From: Senimuribacter sp049852125
GTDB lineage: Bacteria > Bacillota > Clostridia > Peptostreptococcales > Anaerovoracaceae
Reading direction: 5' to 3'
Assembly: GCF_049852125.1 (NCBI RefSeq)
Contig: NZ_CP187532.1
Span: forward strand, 1,550,001 to 1,614,000
Length of the DNA stretch: 64,000 bases
Under the pieces are notes generated by a model. The model was not told where the DNA came from. It did not search any database and saw only the letters and a list, made by a program, of their open reading frames with translations. Numbering within the stretch: the stretch's first letter is position 1; each line of letters opens with the position of its first letter. The translations under genes and the position numbers were made by a program. Below, in pieces: positions 9,478-17,019 of this stretch.

Positions 9478-10194
9478 TTATTCTCCCATTAGCCGTTTTA
9501 AAACTTCCTCATAGGCGTCCTCTACGCCGCCCAGATCTCTTCTGAATCTGTCTTTATCCAGTTTTTCATGGGTAACTGTATCCCAGAAACGGCAAGTATC
9601 GGGTGAAATTTCATCAGCCAGCACAATTTGACCATCTGCCGTTTTGCCGAATTCCAGTTTAAAGTCGATTAACTCAATATTATCGTCCTTTAGATAAGAG
9701 GCAAGAATCTCATTGATTTTTAAAGCGTAAGATTTAATCGTATCCAACTCTGCATCTGTCGCGTATTCCATCGCCAGAATATGATAATCGTTTACCATAG
9801 GATCGCCCAGATCATCATTTTTATAGCTGAATTCCAGTACCGGTCTTTTCAGCTTGTATCCTTCCTCAAGACCCAGTCTCTTTGCCAGAGATCCTGCTGC
9901 AATATTTCTGACGATAACCTCAAGCGGAATGATACTTACCTTCTTTACTACAGTTTCTCTTTCATTTAATTCTTCCACAAAATGTGTCGGAATTCCTTTC
10001 TCCTCCAGCATTTTCATCAGAAAATTAGTGACTCTGTTATTGATGGCGCCTTTTCCAGTGATCGTCCCTTTTTTTAATCCGTTAAAAGCTGTCGCGTCAT
10101 CTTTATACGATACAATGCACAAATTCTTATCTGTTGTCGCATACACCTTTTTAGCTTTTCCTTCATATAACTGTTCTGTCTTTTCTACGCTCAT
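9478..10194 (-). CDS. purC: SAICAR synthetase
   Basis: PurC couples aspartate to CAIR with ATP to make SAICAR. The 238-residue protein begins LYEGKAKKVYAT (phosphate loop), has the internal VRNIAAGSLAKRLGL segment near 82-97 and the metal and substrate site LADEISPDTCRFWD near 187-200. All are standard for the bacterial enzyme. It follows purE after 21 bases. Confidence 0.98.
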   Translation of the reverse strand: MSVEKTEQLYEGKAKKVYATTDKNLCIVSYKDDATAFNGLKKGTITGKGAINNRVTNFLMKMLEEKGIPTHFVEELNERETVVKKVSIIPLEVIVRNIAAGSLAKRLGLEEGYKLKRPVLEFSYKNDDLGDPMVNDYHILAMEYATDAELDTIKSYALKINEILASYLKDDNIELIDFKLEFGKTADGQIVLADEISPDTCRFWDTVTHEKLDKDRFRRDLGGVEDAYEEVLKRLMGE

Positions 10195-10215
10195 CTTATC
10201 TTACCTCTTTTCTAT

Positions 10216-10710
10216 TTAGTTGTTATATTTTTCTTCCACAGCCAAATTCTTTGCAAGAACCTTTTCAGCCGCTGATTTTCTCTGTGCATCCAGTTTAGCG
10301 GCAATCTCCTGATCCTCGATGCCAAGCATCTGGATTGCCAGCAAAGCAGCATTTTGCGCGCCGTCAATAGCCACAGTGGCTACAGGAATCCCTCCCGGCA
10401 TCTGGACAGTAGACAAAAGAGCATCCAGACCGTCCAAAGTAGAGGACTTGACAGGAATACCAATAACCGGAAGTGTGGTACTTGCCGCAATAGCGCCTGC
10501 TAAATGCGCTGCTTTACCCGCAGCCGCGATAATCGCGCCAAATCCGTTATCCCTTGCATTTTCGGTAAATGCTTTTACCTCTGCAGGTGTACGGTGCGCC
10601 GAATATACATGCACTTCGTAAGGAATACCGAATTCATCCAAGGTATCCATCGCTTTTCCTACAACGGGAAGGTCACTGTCGCTTCCCATAATAATTCCAA
10701 TTTTCTTCAT
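10216..10710 (-). CDS. purE: N5-CAIR mutase, PurE
   Basis: PurE moves the carboxyl group to make CAIR. The 164-residue protein shows GSDSDLPVV at 9-17, YSAHRTP near 36-42 and the GAQNAALLAIQML segment near 118-130, which reads as the class I form. Class I normally needs PurK to supply N5-CAIR, and no purK is in this window, so it must be elsewhere or the substrate forms by chemical carboxylation. It is the first gene of the operon, with SD-like AATTTGGAGGT upstream of its ATG. Confidence 0.96.
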   Translation of the reverse strand: MKKIGIIMGSDSDLPVVGKAMDTLDEFGIPYEVHVYSAHRTPAEVKAFTENARDNGFGAIIAAAGKAAHLAGAIAASTTLPVIGIPVKSSTLDGLDALLSTVQMPGGIPVATVAIDGAQNAALLAIQMLGIEDQEIAAKLDAQRKSAAEKVLAKNLAVEEKYNN

Positions 10711-10753
10711 CTATTTAACCTCCAAATTTTTCTTCAAAATCTGTACTAATAAA

Positions 10754-10781
10754 ACTTTATCACATCTATCCATAGTGTCAA
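10754..10781 (-). promoter_or_regulatory. Candidate promoter of the pur operon
   Basis: On the minus strand TTGACA (10781-10776) is followed after 16 bases by TAAAGT (10759-10754), about 45 bases before the purE start. The -35 is perfect, the -10 matches 4 of 6. Confidence 0.45.
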
Positions 10782-10845
10782 TATTTGTTCAGAAAAAAGC
10801 CGATAAATGCTAACGTTTTCTATAAAAAAACGTCAAAAAACAGAA

Positions 10846-10892
10846 AATTCGCGAACATTTTTTACAACTTACAATTATATTGTTCGTTTTTA
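10846..10892. promoter_or_regulatory. Candidate PurR operator: inverted pair of PurBoxes
   Basis: Two A/T-flanked CGAAC cores face each other: CGAACATT at 10852-10859 on the plus strand and, on the minus strand, CGAACAAT at 10886-10879. Exactly 27 bases separate the CGAA cores, the geometry of two PurBoxes 17 bases apart in Bacillus subtilis pur control. Established knowledge: PurR binds such pairs and is released by PRPP. Here the pair lies roughly 65-110 bases upstream of the candidate -35, farther than in Bacillus. Confidence 0.6.
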
Positions 10893-10922
10893 TTCCTTGT
10901 CCAACAAATCAGCGGCCCGGAC

Positions 10923-11372
10923 TTATTCCTGACCTTTTTTCCTCATGGCTATGCTGTCAAGATAGCTCTGCATAATCAGAACCGCAGCCTGTTTATCAAT
11001 AACCTCTTTTCGCTTTTTGCGGCTGACATCCGCTTCGATGAGAACCTTTTCAGCCATAACCGTGGTCAGACGCTCATCCTGCCATACGACCTGGATTCCC
11101 TTCATGCCGGTGCTGCGCATTTTGTTCTCTAACATTGTGCGAAATTCATAGACTTTTTCCGTCTGTATACTATCAGTACCGTCCAGCTTACGCGGTAAGC
11201 CAATCACAATCGTATCGCATGCATACTCTTTTACCAGATCCAGAATTTTGCCTGTATCCTTTCGGATTCCAACCCTTTCTAAAGTCATTAATCCCTGTGC
11301 AGTGATGCCCAATGCATCGCTGAGAGCAATGCCGACTGTTTTATCTCCTACATCTAACGCTATCTTTCTCAT
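10923..11372 (-). CDS. ruvX: Holliday junction resolvase-like nuclease RuvX
   Basis: The 149-residue protein is of the YqgF/RuvX family, an RNase H-fold nuclease linked to Holliday junction resolution and to 16S rRNA 5' end processing. It opens with IALDVGDKTVGIALSDALG, the first acidic strand with its catalytic Asp, then has VIGLPRKLDGTDS near 56-68 and WQDERLTTVMAEKVL near 97-111. It follows ireB, the classical alaS-ireB-ruvX order of Firmicutes, but a hairpin terminator separates it from ireB. Confidence 0.95.
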   Translation of the reverse strand: MRKIALDVGDKTVGIALSDALGITAQGLMTLERVGIRKDTGKILDLVKEYACDTIVIGLPRKLDGTDSIQTEKVYEFRTMLENKMRSTGMKGIQVVWQDERLTTVMAEKVLIEADVSRKKRKEVIDKQAAVLIMQSYLDSIAMRKKGQE

Positions 11373-11393
11373 AAGGCTCCTCTTTTTTCAAAG

Positions 11394-11427
11394 AAAACGG
11401 CAGGTGAAATACAACCTGCCGTTTTTC
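11394..11427. terminator. Hairpin terminator between ireB and ruvX
   Basis: AACGGCAGGT (11396-11405) pairs with ACCTGCCGTT (11414-11423). The plus strand continues with T (to 11426); the minus strand with TTTTCTTTG. For minus-strand transcription from ireB it would reduce readthrough into ruvX. Confidence 0.75.
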
Positions 11428-11436
11428 TGCAATTTC

Positions 11437-11682
11437 TTATTTTCTTAAATAATCTTTCAAGATCTCTTCAACCAAATCATCTCGGTCAATGCGGCTGATC
11501 ATCGTACGCGCATTATTATGACTGGTGATATAAGAAGGATCACCTGAAAGAATGTATCCAACCATCTGGTCGATACCATTATAACCTCTTTCTTCCAAAG
11601 CCGCATAAACTGTTTCCAGCACTTCTTTCGTAGTTTTCTGCTGTGTTTTTGCCGCATCGAACATAATTGTCTTTCTCTCCAT
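11437..11682 (-). CDS. ireB: IreB family regulatory phosphoprotein
   Basis: The 81-residue protein is IreB (UPF0297/DUF965), a small dimeric substrate of the Ser/Thr kinase IreK/PrkC in Gram-positives. MFDAAKTQQKTTKEVLETVY matches the conserved N-terminal part in which threonines are phosphorylated (Thr near residues 12-18), and the middle YNGIDQMVGYILSGDP and C-terminal NARTMISRIDRDDLVEEIL are characteristic. The ribosome site GAAGGAGGT supports the start at 11682. It sits between alaS and ruvX as in most Firmicutes. Confidence 0.95.
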   Translation of the reverse strand: MERKTIMFDAAKTQQKTTKEVLETVYAALEERGYNGIDQMVGYILSGDPSYITSHNNARTMISRIDRDDLVEEILKDYLRK

Positions 11683-11724
11683 GATAACGACCTCCTTCTC
11701 CGTTTTTCTAATATCTATAGTATA

Positions 11725-14343
11725 CTATGATAAGAGTTCTTCTGCAACCTGAAATGCATCGGAAATCTTAGACGGATCCTTAGCGCCCGCCTGTGCCATG
11801 TCAGCCTTACCACCGCCACCGCCGCCGCAGGCCGCAGCAATCTCTTTGATCATTTTACCTGCATGAACCCCTTTGTCCAAAAGGTCGTCTGTTACTGATA
11901 CCAGGAAAGTTACTTTAGACCCATTGACAGTAGCGAAAACCATGACGATACCACTATGATCCGCCTTTATATCATCAGATAAATTTCGCAGATCATTTAT
12001 ATTATAATCCTTAAATTCCTTGGTTACAAGCCTGATATCTCCGATTTTTTTCGCGGATTTTACCATTTCGTCAACTTCACCACCCATGGCAGCTTTCTTG
12101 AATTCTTCTAATTCCTTCTTAATATCCTTCAGCTCATCGGTTACAGAAACAGCCTTCTGTACCACAGCCGTTTGGTTTGTTTTCAGTACGCCGGCAATCT
12201 CATTGACGATACCTTCCGCAGCGGCGGCAGCCAGAAGAACGCCTGTCCCTGTGACAGCTTCAATTCTTCGCACACCAGAGGCCACGCCTGATTCGCTTGT
12301 AATCTTGAACACACCGATCTGTCCCGTATTATCTACGTGTGTACCGCCACAGAGCTCTATACTCCAATCGCCTGCGTTGACCACCCTGACCTTATCACCA
12401 TATTTCTCTCCGAAAAGAGCCATAGCCCCCATAGCTTGCGCTTCCTCCATCGGCATTTCAGAAGCAGTTACAGGCAGGAATTCGATGATCTTCAGATTAA
12501 CAAGCTGTTCAATCTGTTCCAGCTGATCCGGTGTTACAGCTTCAAAATGATTAAAATCAAATCGCAGAGACTCATCGCTGACGCTGGAGCCTGCCTGCTG
12601 CACATGACTTCCTACCACCTGCTGCAGCGCTTTTTGCAGCAAATGTGTAGCCGTATGATTTCTCGCGCACGCATTACGGCGGTAAATATTAACACCGCAT
12701 TCAACAGTATCTCCTTTTGAGAGACACCCTTTCTCCACAAGTACTTTATGCGCAAACACGCCGTTATGCTTTTCAACTGAGATAACCTTCGCATGGCAGT
12801 CCATGGTCGACATAAAACCATTATCGCAAGCTTGTCCGCCGCCCTCAGCATAGAATGGAGTTCTATCCAGATAAACAACGGCGTTCTGATAAGTGTCTGC
12901 CTTTTCTACTTCGCCTGCATCTGTAAATATAGCAACTACATGAGCGGTATCCTCTGTATGATCATATCCGGTGAAAATGGTATCAGGCAGACCGACTGTG
13001 CCGTCAGCCTCTTTCCAGGCTTCCTCCGCCGTTGATTTTCTTCCTGCTCTGGCCATTTCTTTCTGTCTGCGCATATGCTCATTAAATCCTTTTTCATCCG
13101 CGCTACAGCCTTCTTCAGCCAGAATTTCTACAGTTAGCTCCAATGGGAAACCGAAAGTGTCATATAATTTAAAGACCTTTTCACCAGACAGAATATTACT
13201 GTTTGTCTTTTTTAATTCTTCTACATACTCGTGAATGATGTTAGTTCCCTGGTCAATCGTCACGGCGAACTTCTCCTCCTCCACGGAGATGATCTTCTGA
13301 ATGTAGTCCTTCTTTTCCACCAATTCCGGATAAGCTTCTCCAGATACTTCGATCACCCGATTTGAAAGCTCAACAAGAAACTTTCCTTGAATTCCTAGAA
13401 TCTTTCCATGTCTGGCAGCCCTTCTGATCAATCTTCTCAACACATAGCCTCGTCCTTCATTAGAAGGAATGATACCGTCTGCAATCATAAATACCATGGA
13501 GCGCAGATGATCTGTGATAATTCTAATTGACACATCTGTCTTAGCCGCGCCGTCTTCATATGCCACGCCGCTGGCTTCGACTACGCCTTCGAGAATATGG
13601 CGAATGGTATCTACATCGAAGATAGAATCTACTCCCTGCATGATACATGCCATACGCTCGAGCCCCATGCCCGTATCAATATTAGGATGCTCTAAATTAC
13701 TGTAGCTTCCGTCCTCCTCTTTGGAGAACTGTGTGAATACATGATTCCAGAACTCAAGATATCTGTCGCAGTCACAGCCTGGCTTACAGTCAGGACTGCC
13801 GCATCCGTATTCCTCTCCTCTGTCAAAATATATCTCTGAACATGGTCCGCAAGGTCCAAGGCCGATCTCCCAGAAATTGTCGTCCTTTCCAAGTCTCACG
13901 ATCCTGTCTTCCGGCAGACCAATTTTTTTCCAAATCTCTACAGCTTGATCATCATCCTCGTAAACAGTCGCCCAAAGTCTGTCGACAGGCATCTTCAAAT
14001 GCTGCGTAATAAATTCCCATCCCCAGTTAAGAGATTCTTCTTTAAAATAATCTCCAAAGGAAAAATTTCCAAGCATTTCAAAGAAAGTACCGTGTCTGGA
14101 CGTGATACCTACATTATCAATATCGCCGGTTCTAATACATTTCTGACATGTTGTCATACGTTTGGAAGGCGGTGTTTCTACACCTGCAAAGTACGGCTTC
14201 AGCGGCGCCATGCCTGAGTTGATAATCAACAAAGACTTATCGTTACGAGGAATTAAAGATGCGCTTTTCGCTGCATAGTGACCTTTTGTAACATAAAAGT
14301 CTCTAAACATCTGTCTGATTTGATTTAAACCTAATTTTTCCAT
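11725..14343 (-). CDS. alaS: Alanyl-tRNA synthetase
   Basis: AlaRS charges tRNA-Ala. The catalytic core begins LGLNQIRQMFRDFYVTKGH. The editing domain has NHTATHLLQKAL near 560-572 with the zinc-binding HxxxH, and SIELCGGTHV near 660 with the partner Cys and His. The C-terminal C-Ala domain ends with a poly-Gly stretch in CGGGGGGKADMAQAG. The start at 14343 (872 residues) is chosen because CAGGAGGAAA lies 7 bases before it; an earlier in-frame codon at 14373 has no such site. No T-box leader is visible in the 69 bases up to the vanY-like gene, so it is probably expressed by readthrough or from an unrecognised promoter. Confidence 0.97.
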   Translation of the reverse strand: MEKLGLNQIRQMFRDFYVTKGHYAAKSASLIPRNDKSLLIINSGMAPLKPYFAGVETPPSKRMTTCQKCIRTGDIDNVGITSRHGTFFEMLGNFSFGDYFKEESLNWGWEFITQHLKMPVDRLWATVYEDDDQAVEIWKKIGLPEDRIVRLGKDDNFWEIGLGPCGPCSEIYFDRGEEYGCGSPDCKPGCDCDRYLEFWNHVFTQFSKEEDGSYSNLEHPNIDTGMGLERMACIMQGVDSIFDVDTIRHILEGVVEASGVAYEDGAAKTDVSIRIITDHLRSMVFMIADGIIPSNEGRGYVLRRLIRRAARHGKILGIQGKFLVELSNRVIEVSGEAYPELVEKKDYIQKIISVEEEKFAVTIDQGTNIIHEYVEELKKTNSNILSGEKVFKLYDTFGFPLELTVEILAEEGCSADEKGFNEHMRRQKEMARAGRKSTAEEAWKEADGTVGLPDTIFTGYDHTEDTAHVVAIFTDAGEVEKADTYQNAVVYLDRTPFYAEGGGQACDNGFMSTMDCHAKVISVEKHNGVFAHKVLVEKGCLSKGDTVECGVNIYRRNACARNHTATHLLQKALQQVVGSHVQQAGSSVSDESLRFDFNHFEAVTPDQLEQIEQLVNLKIIEFLPVTASEMPMEEAQAMGAMALFGEKYGDKVRVVNAGDWSIELCGGTHVDNTGQIGVFKITSESGVASGVRRIEAVTGTGVLLAAAAAEGIVNEIAGVLKTNQTAVVQKAVSVTDELKDIKKELEEFKKAAMGGEVDEMVKSAKKIGDIRLVTKEFKDYNINDLRNLSDDIKADHSGIVMVFATVNGSKVTFLVSVTDDLLDKGVHAGKMIKEIAAACGGGGGGKADMAQAGAKDPSKISDAFQVAEELLS

Positions 14344-14412
14344 ATATAAATTTCCTCCTGAAATTTCTTGCAATAATTTACTATTTTACCACAAATCATA
14401 AAGAAAGTCTAT

Positions 14413-15342
14413 TTAATACCCTAAATATTCTTCCAAAGTCACATTTTGCTCATATATTTCCTTTGCAGCAGCTTCTCCAACATAGCGAATGTGCCATGGC
14501 TCATAAGCATATCCTGTAACGGCCTCTGTTTCGCCTTTATATCGAATGATAAATCCGTATTTCCAACAATGGTCCGCCAACCATTGGCCTTCTGGGGTTA
14601 ATCCAAAGCTTTCCTTCAGATCCCAACCTTCACTGGCACATGAAACGTCCAGAGCATACCCTGTCTGATGCTCGCTTCGACCTGCTTTTGCACTGGTTCG
14701 CAAGGCTTGTTTCTTCCCATCTACTCTGCACCAATAAGCAAATAATTGTTTTTGCAGCGCATAGTCTCTGTAGGCAGACACGATTCTGATATCTAATCCC
14801 TGTTTTCCCGCCGCGCGGTAAAGCTTCTCATAAGCGCTGCGCACAATGCCCTTAGCTGTCATCTCAGCTGTTGCGAATTCACCGACAGAAACGAGATCAG
14901 TAGGCACATAGGTTCGGCTTAACCAGCAATTTTTATTGACCAGCATCAGCGGATCTTCAGGATCCTGTCCGACTTCTTCCAAAATTCGAACTTCAAGAGG
15001 CTGTATAGCAGCGCTGCATTCCGGCTCGCTTTGCGTGTCCGCGATACAACAAATCTTATAATAACAAGTCTTCCCCACATTCTGTTTCTGATCTAGAAAA
15101 CGACAGTTTTTATTTCCGTCCAGAGTTTCAACCAAATCATACGTTCCATCCTTTTCATAAGAACGAAAGACGGCGTATCCGGCTGCATTCTCAGCAGATT
15201 CCCAGGTCAAAAGAACCTGCCCTGACCCTTCAAGACTTCGTGCTTCAGCCAAAACCTCCGCATCCGCCTGCTTCATACTGCAGCAGCATAAAAGCAGTAA
15301 TGGCAAACAAATAGCTGCAACTCTGATTACGATTTTTAACAT
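14413..15342 (-). CDS. VanY-type D,D-carboxypeptidase lipoprotein with Fn3-like domain
   Basis: The 309-residue protein starts with a signal peptide ending in a Cys-rich lipobox (LLLLCCCSM, residues 15-23), so it should be a lipoprotein on the outer face of the membrane. Residues about 30-110 look like a fibronectin type III fold (VLLTWESAENAAGYAVFRS). Residues about 165-300 are a VanY peptidase: SEHQTGYALDVSC near 220-232 gives the zinc His and Asp, and EPWHIRYVG near 278-286 gives the catalytic and last zinc His. It probably trims stem-peptide D-Ala-D-Ala in peptidoglycan. No vancomycin resistance genes are nearby, so housekeeping wall maturation is more likely. It is 9 bases after the mutase gene. 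Confidence 0.92.
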   Translation of the reverse strand: MLKIVIRVAAICLPLLLLCCCSMKQADAEVLAEARSLEGSGQVLLTWESAENAAGYAVFRSYEKDGTYDLVETLDGNKNCRFLDQKQNVGKTCYYKICCIADTQSEPECSAAIQPLEVRILEEVGQDPEDPLMLVNKNCWLSRTYVPTDLVSVGEFATAEMTAKGIVRSAYEKLYRAAGKQGLDIRIVSAYRDYALQKQLFAYWCRVDGKKQALRTSAKAGRSEHQTGYALDVSCASEGWDLKESFGLTPEGQWLADHCWKYGFIIRYKGETEAVTGYAYEPWHIRYVGEAAAKEIYEQNVTLEEYLGY

Positions 15343-15351
15343 ATCGATCTT

Positions 15352-17019
15352 CTACCCCTTAAAACTGTTCATAATATTTTCTATATCTTTTTCTACTGTC
15401 GGCAAATTTTCTGTCTCAAATATATAAATTTTTATCTTTGCTTCTGTTCCCGACGGCCGGATAACCAGCTGTGTTCCTCCCTCCAGGAGGTACGACATTA
15501 CATCTGACTTAGGTAATCCGGTATCCTGTAGATAATCTATTCTTTCTTGAATCATTACACCGCCTATTGAACTGCCTGCAGTCAGGTTATTCCGAAACCA
15601 GTCCATGACATGACCCATGGTCAAGCTCCCATAGGGTCCCTCAAAAAAGAAATTCCAGGTCTTGTCTCTGCACACGCCGAATTCTTCATAAATTTCATGA
15701 AGACGCTGTATTAAGTCTTTTCCGGCAGCCTTACACCACGCGGCCACCTCTACAGCCAGCATAGCAGAGCTGACACCGTCTTTATCGCGTATAAACGGAT
15801 TCATCAGATACCCGTTGCTTTCTTCAAAACCAAAATAATATTCTGAGAGGCGTCCTGCCTGCTCCAACGATGTAATCATCTCGCCGATATATTTAAATCC
15901 CGTTAAAGTATTCACTGTACGAAGACCATATTTCTCTGCGATTCGCTCTGCCAAAGGTGTCGTAACAATACTTTTAATCATGAACTGTCCCGGCTTCGGA
16001 GGTCTGACATGACACAGATAATCGAGCATTAACACACCCAACTGATTTCCTGTCAGAAGAACCTTCATACTGTCATGATAAATACTGACGCCAACTCTGT
16101 CGCAATCGGGATCTGTAGCAATGATGATATCGCCTTTTACCGCGTCCAGGGCCTTAAAGCCTTCGTTATATGCTGTAATTTTTTCGGGATTAGGCGCTGG
16201 GCACGTAGAAAAAGACGAATCCGGCATCTCCTGGCAGCCGACGACTGTCAAATTGTTAAAACCAATACCGTCAAGAACCTGACGAACGTAATGATTTCCC
16301 GTGCCGTTAAGCGGCGTATATACCACAGACAATTCGTTCATCTGATTTCCCAAAATACCGTCAGCTGTCGACATCGCGATAACGTCACGGCAGAAGTTCT
16401 TTGATACCTCATCGCTGACAAATTGAATTCCGCTATGGTCTTCTCGAATTCCATCAAAAAAATCCAGCTTATCTATTTCTTCGAGAATCGCGTCAGGTAC
16501 ATCGCCCACAATTTGATAACCATCACTGCCATATACCTTGTAGCCGTTAAAAATTTTTGGATTATGACTGGCGGTGATCATGATACCCATATCGCAGGAC
16601 AATTTCCTTATAGAATAGGATAACACAGATACCGGCGCTAAATGTGGAAAAAGGTGTACCTCTACGTCGTTTCCACGCAAAACCTTTGCTGTTTCCATGG
16701 CGAAAACATCGGATTTATCACGGCTGTCATAAGAAATTACCACCCTTGGCCGGTGAGAACAGATTCTATTCAAGTAATTCGCTACGCCCTGTGTAGTTCT
16801 GCGAATTACGTATTCATTCATACGATTGATACCAATTCCCAAAACGCCTCGAATGCCTGACGTTCCAAAACGCAGATGCGCACAAAACGCATCCACTAAT
16901 TCCTCCTCCTGCCCGGCTAAATTCTTCAGCTCATTTTGCGCTTTGGGATCTGTTGCACATGTAAGCCATCGCCTATATTCAGTTATTGCAAATTCTCTAA
17001 TCTGTTTCTTATCCATCAT
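15352..17019 (-). CDS. pgcA: Phospho-sugar mutase (phosphoglucomutase/phosphomannomutase family)
   Basis: The 555-residue protein interconverts hexose 1- and 6-phosphates. All four alpha-D-phosphohexomutase signatures are visible: the phosphoserine loop ITASHNPKIFNGYKVY near 150-165, metal-binding ATDPDCDRVGV near 302-312, sugar-binding FEESNGYL near 397-404 and phosphate-binding RPSGTEAKIKIY near 524-535. The length fits the Bacillus PgcA type that makes glucose 1-phosphate for glycolipid and wall polymers, though mannose or glucosamine use cannot be excluded. Its ATG overlaps the stop of the kinase gene by one base; a second ATG follows at 17016. Confidence 0.93.
   Translation of the reverse strand: MMDKKQIREFAITEYRRWLTCATDPKAQNELKNLAGQEEELVDAFCAHLRFGTSGIRGVLGIGINRMNEYVIRRTTQGVANYLNRICSHRPRVVISYDSRDKSDVFAMETAKVLRGNDVEVHLFPHLAPVSVLSYSIRKLSCDMGIMITASHNPKIFNGYKVYGSDGYQIVGDVPDAILEEIDKLDFFDGIREDHSGIQFVSDEVSKNFCRDVIAMSTADGILGNQMNELSVVYTPLNGTGNHYVRQVLDGIGFNNLTVVGCQEMPDSSFSTCPAPNPEKITAYNEGFKALDAVKGDIIIATDPDCDRVGVSIYHDSMKVLLTGNQLGVLMLDYLCHVRPPKPGQFMIKSIVTTPLAERIAEKYGLRTVNTLTGFKYIGEMITSLEQAGRLSEYYFGFEESNGYLMNPFIRDKDGVSSAMLAVEVAAWCKAAGKDLIQRLHEIYEEFGVCRDKTWNFFFEGPYGSLTMGHVMDWFRNNLTAGSSIGGVMIQERIDYLQDTGLPKSDVMSYLLEGGTQLVIRPSGTEAKIKIYIFETENLPTVEKDIENIMNSFKG

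Noticed and set aside
10711..10922. Possible purine riboswitch before purE
   Set aside because: The conserved purine-riboswitch loops were not found; the PurBox pair explains the region better.
14344..14412. Possible T-box leader before alaS
   Set aside because: Only 69 bases are available and no T-box sequence or terminator stem is present.
14413..15342. VanY homologue as part of a vancomycin resistance cluster
   Set aside because: No vanHAX, vanRS or vanT-like gene is near; it is a lone wall carboxypeptidase among housekeeping genes.
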